Below are positions 30,322-40,520 of a DNA stretch of 64,000 bases, one piece after another; position 1 is the stretch's first letter, and every line of letters begins with the position of its first letter. Source of the DNA: Alphaproteobacteria bacterium (GTDB taxonomy: Bacteria; Pseudomonadota; Alphaproteobacteria; GCA-2746255); assembly GCA_021296325.1 (NCBI GenBank), contig JAGWAR010000001.1, positions 277,159 through 341,158 on the forward strand, in the 5' to 3' direction. The notes below the pieces were generated by a model. It saw only the letters and a list, made by a program, of their open reading frames with translations, searched no databases and was not told the DNA's origin. A program made the translations under genes and the position numbers.

Positions 30322-30350
30322 AACCCCCGGTCAAGAACTGGCCGGGGGTT
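30322..30350. terminator. Hairpin between convergent SNase and carD genes, probable bidirectional terminator
   Basis: AACCCCCGG-TCAAGAACTGG-CCGGGGGTT, 9-bp perfect stem, 3 nt after the SNase stop codon; no strong T-tract. Confidence 0.6.
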
Positions 30351-30381
30351 GGGTAAACAGCAGGCAGATGCGGCGCCCTGG

Positions 30382-30909
30382 TCAGGCGGCCTGCAGATTG
30401 TCCTCGATTTTCCGGGTGGCACCCGCTTCATCCAGATTCTCGACGGCCGCCACTTCCCGGCACAACCGTTCGAAGGCAAGCTCGTAAATCTGGCGTTCGC
30501 TGTAGGACTGATCCGGCTGGCCGACATTGCGATGAAGGTCGCGCAGCACCTCGGCGATCGAAATGGGATCGCCGGAATTGATCTTCAGCTCGTATTCCTG
30601 GGCGCGCCGGCTCCACATCGTGCGGCGAATGCGCGCCTTGCCGCGCAGAATCCGAAGCGCGCCCCGAATCTCCTCGCGGCTTGAAAGTTTGCGAAGGCCG
30701 GAATTTTCCGCCTTTGCCACGGGCACGCGAAGCGTCATCTTTTCCTTCGGGAACTTGATGACGAAGACCTTCAGTTCGTGTTCGGCGATTGCTTGGTTTT
30801 CGACCGCCGTGATCTTGCCAACGCCATGGGCCGGGTAAACGACGAAATCGCCCTTCCCATAGGGACGCGGCTTCCGCTTTGGTTTTGCTCGTGCTTTTTT
30901 TGTAGGCAT
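30382..30909 (-). CDS. CarD family transcriptional regulator
   Basis: Start MPTKKARAKPKRKPRPYGKGDFVVYPAHGVGKITAVE...FVIKFPKEKMTLRVPV (CarD_CdnL/RID domain). Confidence 0.93.
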   Translation of the reverse strand: MPTKKARAKPKRKPRPYGKGDFVVYPAHGVGKITAVENQAIAEHELKVFVIKFPKEKMTLRVPVAKAENSGLRKLSSREEIRGALRILRGKARIRRTMWSRRAQEYELKINSGDPISIAEVLRDLHRNVGQPDQSYSERQIYELAFERLCREVAAVENLDEAGATRKIEDNLQAA

Positions 30910-31055
30910 TCCAGTCCTTGTCCTCGGTCGGCTGTCACTGAGGGTAAACAAAACTTCTGGTCCCAAAGGCGCAGGAAGCCACGGATCCAGAAGTTTGCAA
31001 GCGCAACAAAATAACACAAAATCCGGCGAAAGGACAGGTGCCTTGCCGTTCAGGG

Positions 31056-31083
31056 GACTTAATGTTTTAAGTCAATCACTTAA
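31056..31083. repeat. Three alternating ACTTAA/TTAAGT half-sites in the fdxA-carD intergenic region
   Basis: GACTTAA-TGTT-TTAAGTC followed by AATC-ACTTAA; the central half-site can pair with either neighbour. Confidence 0.55.
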
Positions 31084-31112
31084 TGGCCGTCCGCGGCCCT
31101 CGGCGGGGACGG

Positions 31113-31451
31113 TTAGCTGCCCTCGCCAGGCTTCGCGCTGAAATGCTCGTCGAACTTGTCCTTCACGTCCTTCCAGTCGTCGGCGTCCGGCAGCGGGTCC
31201 TTTTTCTTCGTGATATTCGGCCAGATTTTTGCGTATTCCGTATTCAATTCCAGCCACTTAGCGGTGTCCCCCTCGCTGTCGGGCACGATCGCCTCGGCCG
31301 GGCATTCCGGCTCGCATACGCCGCAGTCGATGCATTCGTCCGGATGGATGGCGAGCATGTTTTCGCCCTCATAGAAACAGTCCACCGGGCAGACTTCGAC
31401 ACAGTCCGTATATTTGCATTTGATGCAGGCTTCCGTGACGACGTAAGGCAT
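31113..31451 (-). CDS. fdxA: Ferredoxin FdxA (7Fe type)
   Basis: [55 protein letters not shown]. Confidence 0.96.
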   Translation of the reverse strand: MPYVVTEACIKCKYTDCVEVCPVDCFYEGENMLAIHPDECIDCGVCEPECPAEAIVPDSEGDTAKWLELNTEYAKIWPNITKKKDPLPDADDWKDVKDKFDEHFSAKPGEGS

Positions 31452-31524
31452 GGCAGTCTCCCCTCGCCATGGGCATCCTTAGGCCCAATGGGTCGGTTTC
31501 GTATCAAGATTCCAGCCTGAGGGC

Positions 31525-32010
31525 TTACTCCGGGCGTTCGCTTTCGTCAATACCGAGTCGCTTCAGGACCCGCTTGCGGGCACCGCCCCGTTCCTGGTCG
31601 GACACGTAAAGAAGCCCGCCGATCCGGCGCAGCAGGTTGGCCTCGAAATCATCCAGCTTGCCATCGGCGTAGACGACCTCCCACAGCATTTCGATCAGCT
31701 CCACGCGCTCGTCATGGGGTAGGACATCTTTCACGGTCTTGGTGAAGCGATGTAAATTGTTGGGATTCTCCGCCCAGGCCTGCACGTTTTCGATCAACGC
31801 GCCGGCCGCTTGTTCCGTCAGCGTAAAGCGTGTTTGCAGCAGCTTCAGAATTTGTTGCCGTTCGCGCGTATCAAAGTGACCGTCGAAAAAGGCGGCCTCG
31901 ATCAGAAGTGCGGCAATTGCCGTTTGCAGCGGGTCGTCCGTTTGGGGTGCATCACCCTCGCCGTTGGCAGTTGCGAAAAGTTTCTGGATATGTTTCAGCA
32001 TGCTGTTCAT
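31525..32010 (-). CDS. TerB family tellurite resistance-like protein
   Basis: LQTAIAALLIEAAFFDGHFDTRERQQILKLL...LIEMLWEVVYADGKLDDFEANLLRRIGGLLYVSDQE. Confidence 0.88.
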   Translation of the reverse strand: MNSMLKHIQKLFATANGEGDAPQTDDPLQTAIAALLIEAAFFDGHFDTRERQQILKLLQTRFTLTEQAAGALIENVQAWAENPNNLHRFTKTVKDVLPHDERVELIEMLWEVVYADGKLDDFEANLLRRIGGLLYVSDQERGGARKRVLKRLGIDESERPE

Positions 32011-32019
32011 TTACCCGGC

Positions 32020-33747
32020 TTAATCGCCAAGGGCCACCCCTTCGCGCCTGGGATCGGCGCCGCCGATCAGTTTTGCCTCCTTGCGTTCGATGCCATGAAG
32101 GCCGCTCGTCAGATCTCGCAAGATAACCTCATGACCGAGCGCTTCAAGGGCTGGCACGCTTGCGTGCAGATCCGTTCCCTTTTCCAGTTCCGTGCTTTGG
32201 TTGCGGTTGGCGAAATTCGGAAGGTCGATCGCGGCCTGGATTCCCTTTCCCCAATCCAGCACCGCCACCAGCGTCTTGAGCACGAAGGCGATGATGTAGG
32301 GACCGCCCGGCGAGCCGACGGACAGCCGGAATTCACCGTCGGGGCCGAACACCAGGGTCGGCGCCATCGAGCTTCGCGGGCGTTTTCCGGGCTGGACCCG
32401 GTTGGCGATGAGCATGCCGTCCCGCACCGGCCGGAAGGAAAAATCGGTCAATTCGTTGTTCAGCAAAAACCCGCCCACCATCAGGCGGGAGCCGAAGGCG
32501 TTCTCGATGCTGGCGGTAAGGGCAAGGGCGTTGCCTTCGCCGTCGACGACGCTCAAATGGCTGGTTGAAGGGGGCTCCGGCTCGTCGCCGGCCGGTTTCG
32601 CAGGAGACTTGCCGGGGACGCCAGGCAGGGCGCGGCCTAGGCTTTTCTGCGGCGAAAGAAGGCCTGCCCGTTTAACAAGATAGGCCGCGTCCAGCATCGC
32701 TGCGACCGGCTGTGGCACGAAATCGGGATCGGCGAGGTAATGGTCGCGGTCGGCGAAGGCAAGCCGGCTTGCTTCGGCCATGAGATGAACGGCCGCTGCG
32801 GAATTCGGCGCCAGCGCCGCCAGATCGAAGGATTCGAGCATGCCGAGAATCTGCAGCAGCGTCACGCCACCCGAGGTAGGCGGCCCCATCGTGCATAGAC
32901 GCATGGCCCGGTAGTCTCGGCAGACGGGATCGCGCCGAATGGCGCGATAGGCGGCGATGTCTGCCACCGTCATCCGACCGGGGTTGCGTTTTGCGGTGGC
33001 GACCGTCCTGGCGATGGTTTCGGCAATTTCCCCTTCGTAGAAGGCATCGGCCCCCTTTTCGGCAAGCAGGCGAAACGTCTTTGCCAGGGCCGGGTTTTTC
33101 AGCGTCGTGCCGGCAGCTTTGGCAGAGCCATCCGCGTTCAGGAAATAACGGGCCGTTGGTTCGAAGGCGTCAAGGTGCGGCGAGGCCTGGATGCGCTCGT
33201 GCAGCCGTTTCGAAATTGCAAAGCCGTTTTCGGCATGACGGATGGCCGGTACAAACAGGCGTTTCCAGGAAAGTTTCCCGTGTTCCTTATGGGCAAGTTC
33301 GAACAGGCGGATCAATCCCGGTACGCCGACGGCGCGCCCGCCGACGGCGGCGTCGTAAAAGGCAAGCGGCTCGCCGGCCGCGTCCAGAAAAAGCTTTTCG
33401 TCGACGGCCGCGGGTGCGGTTTCCCGACCGTCGTAACTTTCGACCTGGCCGGTCTTTTTCGCGTAATGCACAAGGAAACCGCCGCCACCGATGCCGGAGG
33501 ATTGCGGTTCGACCAGCGTCAGCACCAGCGCCGTTGCGATCGCGGCGTCGATGGCAGTTCCCCCCTCGCGCAGCATTTCAAGGCCTGCTTCGGTGGCCAG
33601 CGGATGCGCCGCCACCACCATGTAGCGGGAAGCAATGTTTTTGCCGGAAGGCCCACGGTCGCCATCGGCAAGCAGGAACGCAATGCCGCCGACGGACAGA
33701 ACCGCCAGCAACAGCCAGCCGGTCAGACGTCGCGATCGGTAGTGCAT
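32020..33747 (-). CDS. ggt: Gamma-glutamyltransferase
   Basis: Start MHYRSRRLTGW; MVVAAHPLATEAGLEMLREGGTAIDAAIATALVLTLVEPQSSGIGGGGFLV; STSHLSVVDGEGNALALTASIENAFGSRLMV. Confidence 0.95.
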   Translation of the reverse strand: MHYRSRRLTGWLLLAVLSVGGIAFLLADGDRGPSGKNIASRYMVVAAHPLATEAGLEMLREGGTAIDAAIATALVLTLVEPQSSGIGGGGFLVHYAKKTGQVESYDGRETAPAAVDEKLFLDAAGEPLAFYDAAVGGRAVGVPGLIRLFELAHKEHGKLSWKRLFVPAIRHAENGFAISKRLHERIQASPHLDAFEPTARYFLNADGSAKAAGTTLKNPALAKTFRLLAEKGADAFYEGEIAETIARTVATAKRNPGRMTVADIAAYRAIRRDPVCRDYRAMRLCTMGPPTSGGVTLLQILGMLESFDLAALAPNSAAAVHLMAEASRLAFADRDHYLADPDFVPQPVAAMLDAAYLVKRAGLLSPQKSLGRALPGVPGKSPAKPAGDEPEPPSTSHLSVVDGEGNALALTASIENAFGSRLMVGGFLLNNELTDFSFRPVRDGMLIANRVQPGKRPRSSMAPTLVFGPDGEFRLSVGSPGGPYIIAFVLKTLVAVLDWGKGIQAAIDLPNFANRNQSTELEKGTDLHASVPALEALGHEVILRDLTSGLHGIERKEAKLIGGADPRREGVALGD

Positions 33748-33935
33748 GGCCTGGCCTTTCGATAGAATGTCGATCCTACTTTCGCATGGACCGTTTTCCC
33801 GGGCCAAGGACCAAGCGCATGGTTCCTGTGGAATGCAGGATTTCAAAAAACGGATTGGTTTAAAAAGCGATCACAGGGTTACAATGCGCCGCAACAATGC
33901 GAGCCGTTAGAAGACCCGCCGGAGGAAGGCTTGGC

Positions 33936-34760
33936 ATGCCGCAAGTGAAAAAGGCGATCACCGTTCCCGAGCTTCGCGCGCGGAAGGGAAAAACCCCGAT
34001 CGTCTGCCTGACCGCCTATACGACACCAATGGCAAAGTGGCTCGACAATCACGTCGACCTGCTGCTGGTGGGCGACTCGGTCGGCATGGTGCTTTACGGC
34101 ATGGAAAGCACGCTTGGGGTCACGGTGGACATGATGATTGCGCATACCCAGGCTGTCATGCGCGGTGCCGAGCGGGCTTGCGTCATCACCGACCTTCCCT
34201 TCGGCAGCTACCAGGAATCTCCGGAAGTTGCCTATCGAACCTCGGCCCGGGTGCTGCAGGAAACGGGCGCCGCCGGCGTCAAGCTGGAAGGCGGCGAAGA
34301 GATGGCGGAAACCGTTTCCTTCCTGACGCAACGCGGCATTCCCGTGCTTGGTCATGTCGGCATGATGCCGCAATCCGTAAACACCTATGGGGGTTTCGGC
34401 GCGCGCGGCAAGACGAAGGCCGAGGCGGAAAAAATTCTTGCCGACGGCAAGGCAATTGCGGAGGCGGGTGCCTTTGCCGTCGTCATCGAAGGGACGCTCG
34501 AACCGGTTGCCCGCGCATTGACGGACGCACTTGCCGTGCCGACGATCGGCATCGGCGCCTCGGCGGCGTGCGACGGGCAAATCCTGGTGGCGGAGGATGT
34601 CCTTGGTTTATTTAGCGATTTTGTCCCGAAATTCGTCCGGCGCTATGCCGAGTTGGGAAGCGAAATCGAAAAGGTGGTGGCAAGATACGCCGCCGACGTA
34701 AGAAAGCGGCGTTTTCCGGGACCGGAACATTGCTTCGGTGTGAAAAAACGGAAACGCTAG
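33936..34760 (+). CDS. panB: 3-methyl-2-oxobutanoate hydroxymethyltransferase
   Basis: Start [79 protein letters not shown]. Confidence 0.97.
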   Translation: MPQVKKAITVPELRARKGKTPIVCLTAYTTPMAKWLDNHVDLLLVGDSVGMVLYGMESTLGVTVDMMIAHTQAVMRGAERACVITDLPFGSYQESPEVAYRTSARVLQETGAAGVKLEGGEEMAETVSFLTQRGIPVLGHVGMMPQSVNTYGGFGARGKTKAEAEKILADGKAIAEAGAFAVVIEGTLEPVARALTDALAVPTIGIGASAACDGQILVAEDVLGLFSDFVPKFVRRYAELGSEIEKVVARYAADVRKRRFPGPEHCFGVKKRKR

Positions 34761-34767
34761 CAGCAAT

Positions 34768-35652
34768 ATGAGTCTGCGGATGTCAGCGAAGAAAGGCGAA
34801 GCGATCGAACTTCCCATCGTTCGTTCGATTGCGGACCTTCGAAGTGCCATTGCGCTTCGCCGGGCGGCCGGTGAAAGCATCGGCCTCGTGCCGACGATGG
34901 GCGCGCTGCACGAAGGCCATTTGGCGCTTGTTCGCGCCTCCTGTTCCGGGATGGATTGCACGGTCGCAACGGTCTTGGTGAATCCGCTGCAATTCAGCCC
35001 GGACGAGGACTTCGAATCCTATCCGCGGAACGAAGCGGGAGACGCCGCCATGCTTTCGGAAGCGGGCGCCGATCTTTTGTATGCGCCTGCCATAGAGGAA
35101 ATTTATCCGGAAGGCTTTTCAACCAAAGTCGAAGTAACGGGGCTGACGGACGTTCTTTGCGGTGCCTTTCGGCCCGTCCATTTTTCGGGCGTGGCGACCG
35201 TGGTGACGAAACTTTTTCTTCAGGCCCTGCCCGACGCCGCTTTCTTTGGCGAAAAGGATTACCAGCAGGTGCTGGTCGTTCGCCGCCTGGTGCGCGATCT
35301 CGATATTCCGATTCACATCGAAATGGTGCCGACGGTGCGGGAGGCGGACGGCTTGGCGCTTTCGTCGCGCAATGCCTATCTAACGGCGGAAGAACGTGCG
35401 GTCGCGCCAAAGCTTTATGCCACGTTGAACGAAATGGCGATGGCGATTCGGAAAGGCAATGCGATTGCGGAAACGATCGCGATAGGCGAGGCGGCATTGC
35501 GCGAGGCCGGGTTTCGATCGATCGATTATCTGGACGTGCGCGACCCGGAAACGCTGGCCCGCGTCGAGGTGTCGGGAAGGCCGGCCCGTATCTTCGCCGC
35601 CGTCCATCTGGGCAAGGCCCGACTGATCGACAATTTGGCCATTCCCGGCTAG
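34768..35652 (+). CDS. panC: Pantoate--beta-alanine ligase
   Basis: GLVPTMGALHEGHLALVR; VNPLQFSPDEDFESYPRN; AAFFGEKDYQQVLVVRRLVRDL; LSSRNAYLTAEER. Confidence 0.97.
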   Translation: MSLRMSAKKGEAIELPIVRSIADLRSAIALRRAAGESIGLVPTMGALHEGHLALVRASCSGMDCTVATVLVNPLQFSPDEDFESYPRNEAGDAAMLSEAGADLLYAPAIEEIYPEGFSTKVEVTGLTDVLCGAFRPVHFSGVATVVTKLFLQALPDAAFFGEKDYQQVLVVRRLVRDLDIPIHIEMVPTVREADGLALSSRNAYLTAEERAVAPKLYATLNEMAMAIRKGNAIAETIAIGEAALREAGFRSIDYLDVRDPETLARVEVSGRPARIFAAVHLGKARLIDNLAIPG

Positions 35653-35658
35653 GCGCGC

Positions 35659-36117
35659 TTAGCCCTTTGTGGCCGGCTGGTTCCAGGGAAACTCGATCCA
35701 GACGTCTTGGGGAATTTCCGTCACGTAGTGGTCGACGAGGGGCTCGCCGTCCGGTTTCACATAAATGGCGACCAAGCAGGCCTCCGGCAACATGGTGCGG
35801 ACGATCTCGGCGGTGGCCCCGGTATCGACGATGTCGTCGACGACAAGCCAGCCTTCGCCGGAACCCTCACAGGCCTTCAGGATGCGGGGCGGTCCCTGGT
35901 CGCGTCCCTCGTAACTGGCGATCCCGATCGTTTCGACATGCCGGATGCCGAGTTCGATGGCGAGAATCTGCGCCGGCGTCATGCCACCGCGGGTGATGGC
36001 GGCAATCGTGTGCCAGGGGCCTTCGGTGGCAAGTTTCCCGGCCAGGGCCAGGGAGTCCCGATGGACGTCCTGCCAGCTGACGGGCCGCGTCTCCCGGAAA
36101 GTGCTCGGCTTGTTCAT
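35659..36117 (-). CDS. gpt: Xanthine phosphoribosyltransferase
   Basis: VSWQDVHRDSLALAGKL; WHTIAAITRGGMTPAQILAIELGIRHVETIGIASYEG; WLVVDDIVDTGATAEIVR. Confidence 0.92.
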   Translation of the reverse strand: MNKPSTFRETRPVSWQDVHRDSLALAGKLATEGPWHTIAAITRGGMTPAQILAIELGIRHVETIGIASYEGRDQGPPRILKACEGSGEGWLVVDDIVDTGATAEIVRTMLPEACLVAIYVKPDGEPLVDHYVTEIPQDVWIEFPWNQPATKG

Positions 36118-36184
36118 CGGTTTTGGGCTTACACCGGCATCCCGGTTCCCGCAAGGAAAGCCATCGAGCTTCCATTAACGAAAA

Positions 36185-36208
36185 CGGCCGGTCAAACGGG
36201 ACCGGCCG
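36185..36208 (-). terminator. Rho-independent terminator downstream of the OmpA-like lipoprotein gene
   Basis: Minus strand CGGCCGGTC-CCGTTT-GACCGGCCG followed by TTTTCGTT; 9-bp perfect stem ~31 nt after the stop codon. Confidence 0.75.
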
Positions 36209-36238
36209 GTGATTTCGCGATAGGCGGTGGCACTTGAA

Positions 36239-37495
36239 TCAACGCACGTAGATGTGCACCTCGTTCGATTCGGCCGTCGCACTTTGGGATGCCTTCAGAT
36301 TGATGCGATCTGCCGGCAGGCCCATGTCCCGAAGCGAACGCAACACGCCTTCGGCGTTCTTCTTCGAGCTGTTTGTGTTCCGCGCCGCGTCGGCTGTATT
36401 GCCCTGTGTTGAGGCAATAGCGACAAGATCGAAGATCGCGTTTGGTCGCCGGTCGAGCGCCTCGCGCACGGCCGTGTAAAGAGCCTGTTCGTATTCGACG
36501 TTCGGACGGTCGAAGCGAATGATGACAAGCGGGCGGGTTCCCGCTGCCGGGGCTGGTGAAGCCAGCGCCGCCGTCTGGCCGGCACCGGAAAGCCGAGAGG
36601 CGATTGGGGGTGACGAGAAGGCGCGGTTCGTAAGGCTTGGTCCGTAAAGCTCGCCGTTCTTGATGGCGACGGAAAGAATCGTGAGGTTGCGCCGTTCGGT
36701 AGCCAAGTAGCTGCTCTGCCGGCTGATATCTTCGCTCAACTCGTTGAGGAGCCGGTCGACCATGACGACGGTGCGGTTCACCTCGTCCTCGAGAATGGCG
36801 AGTTGCCGGTGATCCTCGTCGATGGCGCCGGAAAGGCTATAGGCCGCCCGGGTGGATTCAAGGATATAGGCCGCCATCGCCGAATCGCCGGCCACTTGGG
36901 TGGCAAGCGCGTTCATGTTGCCGACGTCGCCGCTGACATTGTTGAGCTGTGCCTGTGCCGTCTGCCACTGGTTGACCAGGATCGGGTTACCCGGTGTCGT
37001 GCCAACCTGAAGGCGGGCCTGAATGGCGGCGACAACGCCGTGGTACTGTTGGGCGTTGCTGACGGTCGTGCTGCGAAGCTGCTGCAGGGCACCGTTCCGC
37101 TGGGCGAGGTTGGAGCGCAGGGTGGCGAGTTCGACACGGATCTGGGCGACCTTCTGGCCCACATAAGTGCCCGTGGGGGCGCCCGGGGTGACGGCGGTCG
37201 GCTCGAAGTTGCTGGTGCCAAGGATGGGTGGCGTGCCGCCCTGGGCCGGAGCCCTCGGCGCTGGGGCCGTGCTATAAGGCACGTTCGTCGCCGTGGCGGC
37301 GGCCGTTTGTTCTGCCTGGGAGGGCTCGATCACAATCCGTTCCGTTGAAGGCTCGCCGGACACGCCTATCAAGGCGCCGCCCTCGGCGGGTTCCTCACCG
37401 GTCAGAGATGGCCAAAGTTCCTCCCCAAAGGACGAACAACCCCCAAGAAGAATTACCGCCGCAATTGCGGCGACAGGTCGTTTCGAAAAGGCCAT
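36239..37495 (-). CDS. Lipoprotein with OmpA-like C-terminal domain
   Basis: Lipobox VILLGGC near the N-terminus; coiled-coil-like centre; C-terminus NAEGVLRSLRDMGLPADRINLKASQS resembles OmpA-like domains. Confidence 0.65.
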   Translation of the reverse strand: MAFSKRPVAAIAAVILLGGCSSFGEELWPSLTGEEPAEGGALIGVSGEPSTERIVIEPSQAEQTAAATATNVPYSTAPAPRAPAQGGTPPILGTSNFEPTAVTPGAPTGTYVGQKVAQIRVELATLRSNLAQRNGALQQLRSTTVSNAQQYHGVVAAIQARLQVGTTPGNPILVNQWQTAQAQLNNVSGDVGNMNALATQVAGDSAMAAYILESTRAAYSLSGAIDEDHRQLAILEDEVNRTVVMVDRLLNELSEDISRQSSYLATERRNLTILSVAIKNGELYGPSLTNRAFSSPPIASRLSGAGQTAALASPAPAAGTRPLVIIRFDRPNVEYEQALYTAVREALDRRPNAIFDLVAIASTQGNTADAARNTNSSKKNAEGVLRSLRDMGLPADRINLKASQSATAESNEVHIYVR

Positions 37496-37627
37496 GGAAA
37501 TGTTTCTCTAATGTCGCCTGAATATTGCCCGTTCGAATTTACTGCCAAGGCCTGTCAACCAGGGCATTTCGGATGACGGAGCATTATCATAGAAGGGGCT
37601 TCTTCTGCCAACCCTTTAATTTTATAC

Positions 37628-37664
37628 GGATATCGCCGATATCCCCGCGCCGCGGCGCGGGGAT
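37628..37664. repeat. Compound palindromic (REP-like) element
   Basis: GGATATC-GCC-GATATCC overlapping the 24-bp perfect palindrome ATCCCCGCGCCGCGGCGCGGGGAT. Confidence 0.65.
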
Positions 37665-37733
37665 GACCGGCCCCGCCGCCTTGCTATTCCAGGAGGCTAT
37701 AGAGTAGGTTCCGTTTCCCTGTTCTCGTTTTGG

Positions 37734-37810
37734 GCGCCCGTAGCTCAGCTGGATAGAGCACCAGACTACGAATCTGGGGGTCGGGAGTTCGAATCTTCCC
37801 GGGCGCGCCA
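37734..37810 (+). tRNA. tRNA-Arg (anticodon ACG), CCA encoded
   Basis: GCGCCCGTAGCTCAGCTGGATAGAGCACCAGACTACGAATCTGGGGGTCGGGAGTTCGAATCTTCCCGGGCGCGCCA; loop CTACGAA. Confidence 0.96.
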
Positions 37811-37955
37811 GTTTTTTGCCCAGTGACGTTTTTTTAACCCTCGACGCGAGGGGACATAAACGCCGGTTTTTTGCGCCGTGGCCCGCTTGATTCACGGGGC
37901 GTTCGTGCCAATATAGGGGCCACGCGCAGGTTTCAGAAAGCAGGGGACGGAAGTC

Positions 37956-38666
37956 ATGGCTTGGCAGGAAGATCAACGCTTGCACACCGGCATGGCTGCC
38001 GAGGCGATCGACGAGGGCCTCCGGCGCCATATGATCCGGGTCTACAATTTCATGACCGGCGGGCTCGCGCTCACCGGGCTTGTCGCTTACGCGGTTGCCA
38101 ATACGCCGGCCTTCTTCAACGCGATTTTCGGAACGCCCCTCATGTGGGTCGTCATGCTGGCGCCTCTCGGCTTCGTGTTCGCCCTCAGCTTTGGCATTCA
38201 GCGGTTCCAGTACAGCACCGCGCAGATTCTTTTCTGGTCGTTCGCGACGATCATGGGGATGTCCCTCGCCTCGATCTTCGTCGTCTATACGGGCCAGAGC
38301 ATCGCCCGCGTCTTCTTTATCTCGGCCGGCACCTTCGCCGCCATGAGCCTTTACGGCTACACGACGAAACGGGATCTGACCCGGCTTGGCTCCTTCCTCT
38401 TCATGGGGCTGATCGGCATCATCATCGCCTCGGTCGTGAATATTTTTGTTCAAAGCACGATGCTGCACTTCGTGGTCTCGGTGATCGGGGTTCTTATCTT
38501 CGTCGGCCTCACCGCCCATGACACGCAGCGCATCAAGTGGATGTACAGCGAGACGGATGTCGGCGAGGTGGCCGGCAAGAAGGCGTTGATAGGGGCGCTC
38601 AGCCTCTACCTCGATTTCATCAACCTTTTCCTCATGCTGCTGCGGCTCTTCGGCGACCGCCGCTAG
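37956..38666 (+). CDS. Bax inhibitor-1/YccA family membrane protein
   Basis: HMIRVYNFMTGGLALTGLVAYAV; FFISAGTFAAMSLYGYTTKRDLT; VLIFVGLTAHDTQRIK. Confidence 0.95.
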   Translation: MAWQEDQRLHTGMAAEAIDEGLRRHMIRVYNFMTGGLALTGLVAYAVANTPAFFNAIFGTPLMWVVMLAPLGFVFALSFGIQRFQYSTAQILFWSFATIMGMSLASIFVVYTGQSIARVFFISAGTFAAMSLYGYTTKRDLTRLGSFLFMGLIGIIIASVVNIFVQSTMLHFVVSVIGVLIFVGLTAHDTQRIKWMYSETDVGEVAGKKALIGALSLYLDFINLFLMLLRLFGDRR

Positions 38667-38796
38667 GCAGACTCCGCAAACCCCCATCCGCGGGCACGCA
38701 GGGCGTTCGGTCCTGTCCCGTCATAGCCGGTTGCAAGGGAAATGTGCTATCCCGGCAGGCGGTGTCCCTTAAGCGTAACCCGAGTGAAATCGGCGG

Positions 38797-39504
38797 ATGC
38801 GTGCCAGACAAAAGGCAGTCGTCTTGCTAAGCGGTGGCGTCGATTCGGCGACGGCGCTGGCGCTGGCGATCGAGCAAGGCTTTGTGGCCTATGCGCTGTC
38901 CTTCCGCTATGGCCAGCGCCATGGGATCGAGATCGAAGCGGCGCGCAAGGTGGCCGCCCATCTCGGGGTCGAGGCGCATGCCATCCAGGAAATCGACCTG
39001 CGCCTGTTCGGCGGCTCGGCCCTGACCGCCGACATTGCCGTGCCGAAGGACCGCGACCCGAGGGCAATGGCGTCGGAAATTCCGGTGACCTACGTGCCGG
39101 CGCGGAACACGATCTTTCTTTCCTTTGCGCTTGCCTGGGCGGAGGTTCTGGAGGCGGACGCCATCTTCATCGGCGTCAACGCGCTCGACTACAGCGGCTA
39201 CCCGGACTGTCGGCCGGACTACATCGCCGCTTTCGAAAAACTGGCGGCGCTGGCGACGAAGGCGGGCATCGAGGGCAGGCCGGTTTCGATCCGCACGCCC
39301 CTGATCGATCGCACGAAGGCGGAAATCCTTAAAATGGGGGCCGATCTCGGCGTTGATTACGGGCTGACCTTGAGTTGCTACGACCCGACCCCGGAGGGGC
39401 AGGCCTGCGGGCGCTGCGATTCCTGCCGGTTGCGCCGCCAGGGATTCGCGGAAGCCGGGCTTTCGGACCCGACGGTCTATGCCGATCTGGCCGAGGTGAC
39501 ATGA
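38797..39504 (+). CDS. queC: 7-cyano-7-deazaguanine synthase
   Basis: [63 protein letters not shown]-terminal Cys set [20 protein letters not shown]. Confidence 0.97.
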   Translation: MRARQKAVVLLSGGVDSATALALAIEQGFVAYALSFRYGQRHGIEIEAARKVAAHLGVEAHAIQEIDLRLFGGSALTADIAVPKDRDPRAMASEIPVTYVPARNTIFLSFALAWAEVLEADAIFIGVNALDYSGYPDCRPDYIAAFEKLAALATKAGIEGRPVSIRTPLIDRTKAEILKMGADLGVDYGLTLSCYDPTPEGQACGRCDSCRLRRQGFAEAGLSDPTVYADLAEVT

Positions 39505-40142
39505 GCTACGCTGTGAAGGAAATCTACGCGACCCTGCAGGGGGAAGGCGCCAATGTCGGAAGGCCCGCCATTTTCCTGCGCTTCGCCGGCTGCAACCTGT
39601 GGTCGGGCCGGGAGGCGGACCGGGCCGAAGCCATCTGCAATTTCTGCGACACGGATTTTGTCGGCACGGATGGGCCGAATGGCGGGCGATTCGAACAGGC
39701 GGCCGCCCTGGCGGGCAGGGTGCGGGCGGTCTGGGACGCGGCCCATGGCGTAAACGCATCGCCGTTTGTCGTGGCAACGGGGGGCGAGCCGCTGTTGCAG
39801 CTTGATGCGAATTTGGTGGCAGCGCTGCACGATCGGGGTTTCACGATCGCGGTCGAAACGAACGGTACGATCGCGCCGCCCGAACGCATCGACTGGCTTT
39901 GCGTGAGCCCGAAGGCGGGAGCGGCGTTGAAGGTGGCCCGGGGCGAGGAATTGAAACTTGTCTATCCCCAGGCCACAGCGGCGCCGGAGGCCTTCGAGAG
40001 CCTTGATTTCAAACATTTTTTCCTGCAACCCCTGGACGGGCCGGAGCGCGAGCGCCACCTTGCCGCCGCCCGCGATTATTGCCTTCGTCACCCGAAATGG
40101 CGTTTAAGCCTGCAGGCGCACAAACTGATCGGCATGCCGTAA
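39501..40142 (+). CDS. queE: 7-carboxy-7-deazaguanine synthase
   Basis: Start [36 protein letters not shown]...[17 protein letters not shown] overlap with queC. Confidence 0.96.
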   Translation: MSYAVKEIYATLQGEGANVGRPAIFLRFAGCNLWSGREADRAEAICNFCDTDFVGTDGPNGGRFEQAAALAGRVRAVWDAAHGVNASPFVVATGGEPLLQLDANLVAALHDRGFTIAVETNGTIAPPERIDWLCVSPKAGAALKVARGEELKLVYPQATAAPEAFESLDFKHFFLQPLDGPERERHLAAARDYCLRHPKWRLSLQAHKLIGMP

Positions 40143-40151
40143 AGGGGCATC

Positions 40152-40514
40152 ATGGAAATCTACAAGTGCTTTACTTTCGAGGCGGCCCATCGGTTGCCGA
40201 ACGTGCCGGCGGGTCACAAATGTGAACGCCTGCACGGCCATTCCTTTCGCGTCGAGCTGCGCGTTGCGGGCGAAACCGACGGGACCAGCGGCTGGGTGAT
40301 GGATTTCGCCGACGTCGAAAAGGCCTTCGTACCGGTCCTGGCGATCCTTGACCACCACTACCTGAACGACATCGAGGGGCTTGAGAATCCGACCAGCGAG
40401 GTCATCGCCCGCTGGATCTGGGAACGGCTGAAACCAGAGCTTCCGGGGCTTTCCCAGGTGATTCTGCGGGAGACCTGCACGGCCGGCGCCGTCTATCGGG
40501 GGGAGGAAGCCTAG
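40152..40514 (+). CDS. queD: 6-carboxy-5,6,7,8-tetrahydropterin synthase
   Basis: [59 protein letters not shown]. Confidence 0.96.
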   Translation: MEIYKCFTFEAAHRLPNVPAGHKCERLHGHSFRVELRVAGETDGTSGWVMDFADVEKAFVPVLAILDHHYLNDIEGLENPTSEVIARWIWERLKPELPGLSQVILRETCTAGAVYRGEEA

Positions 40515-40520
40515 GCCCGC

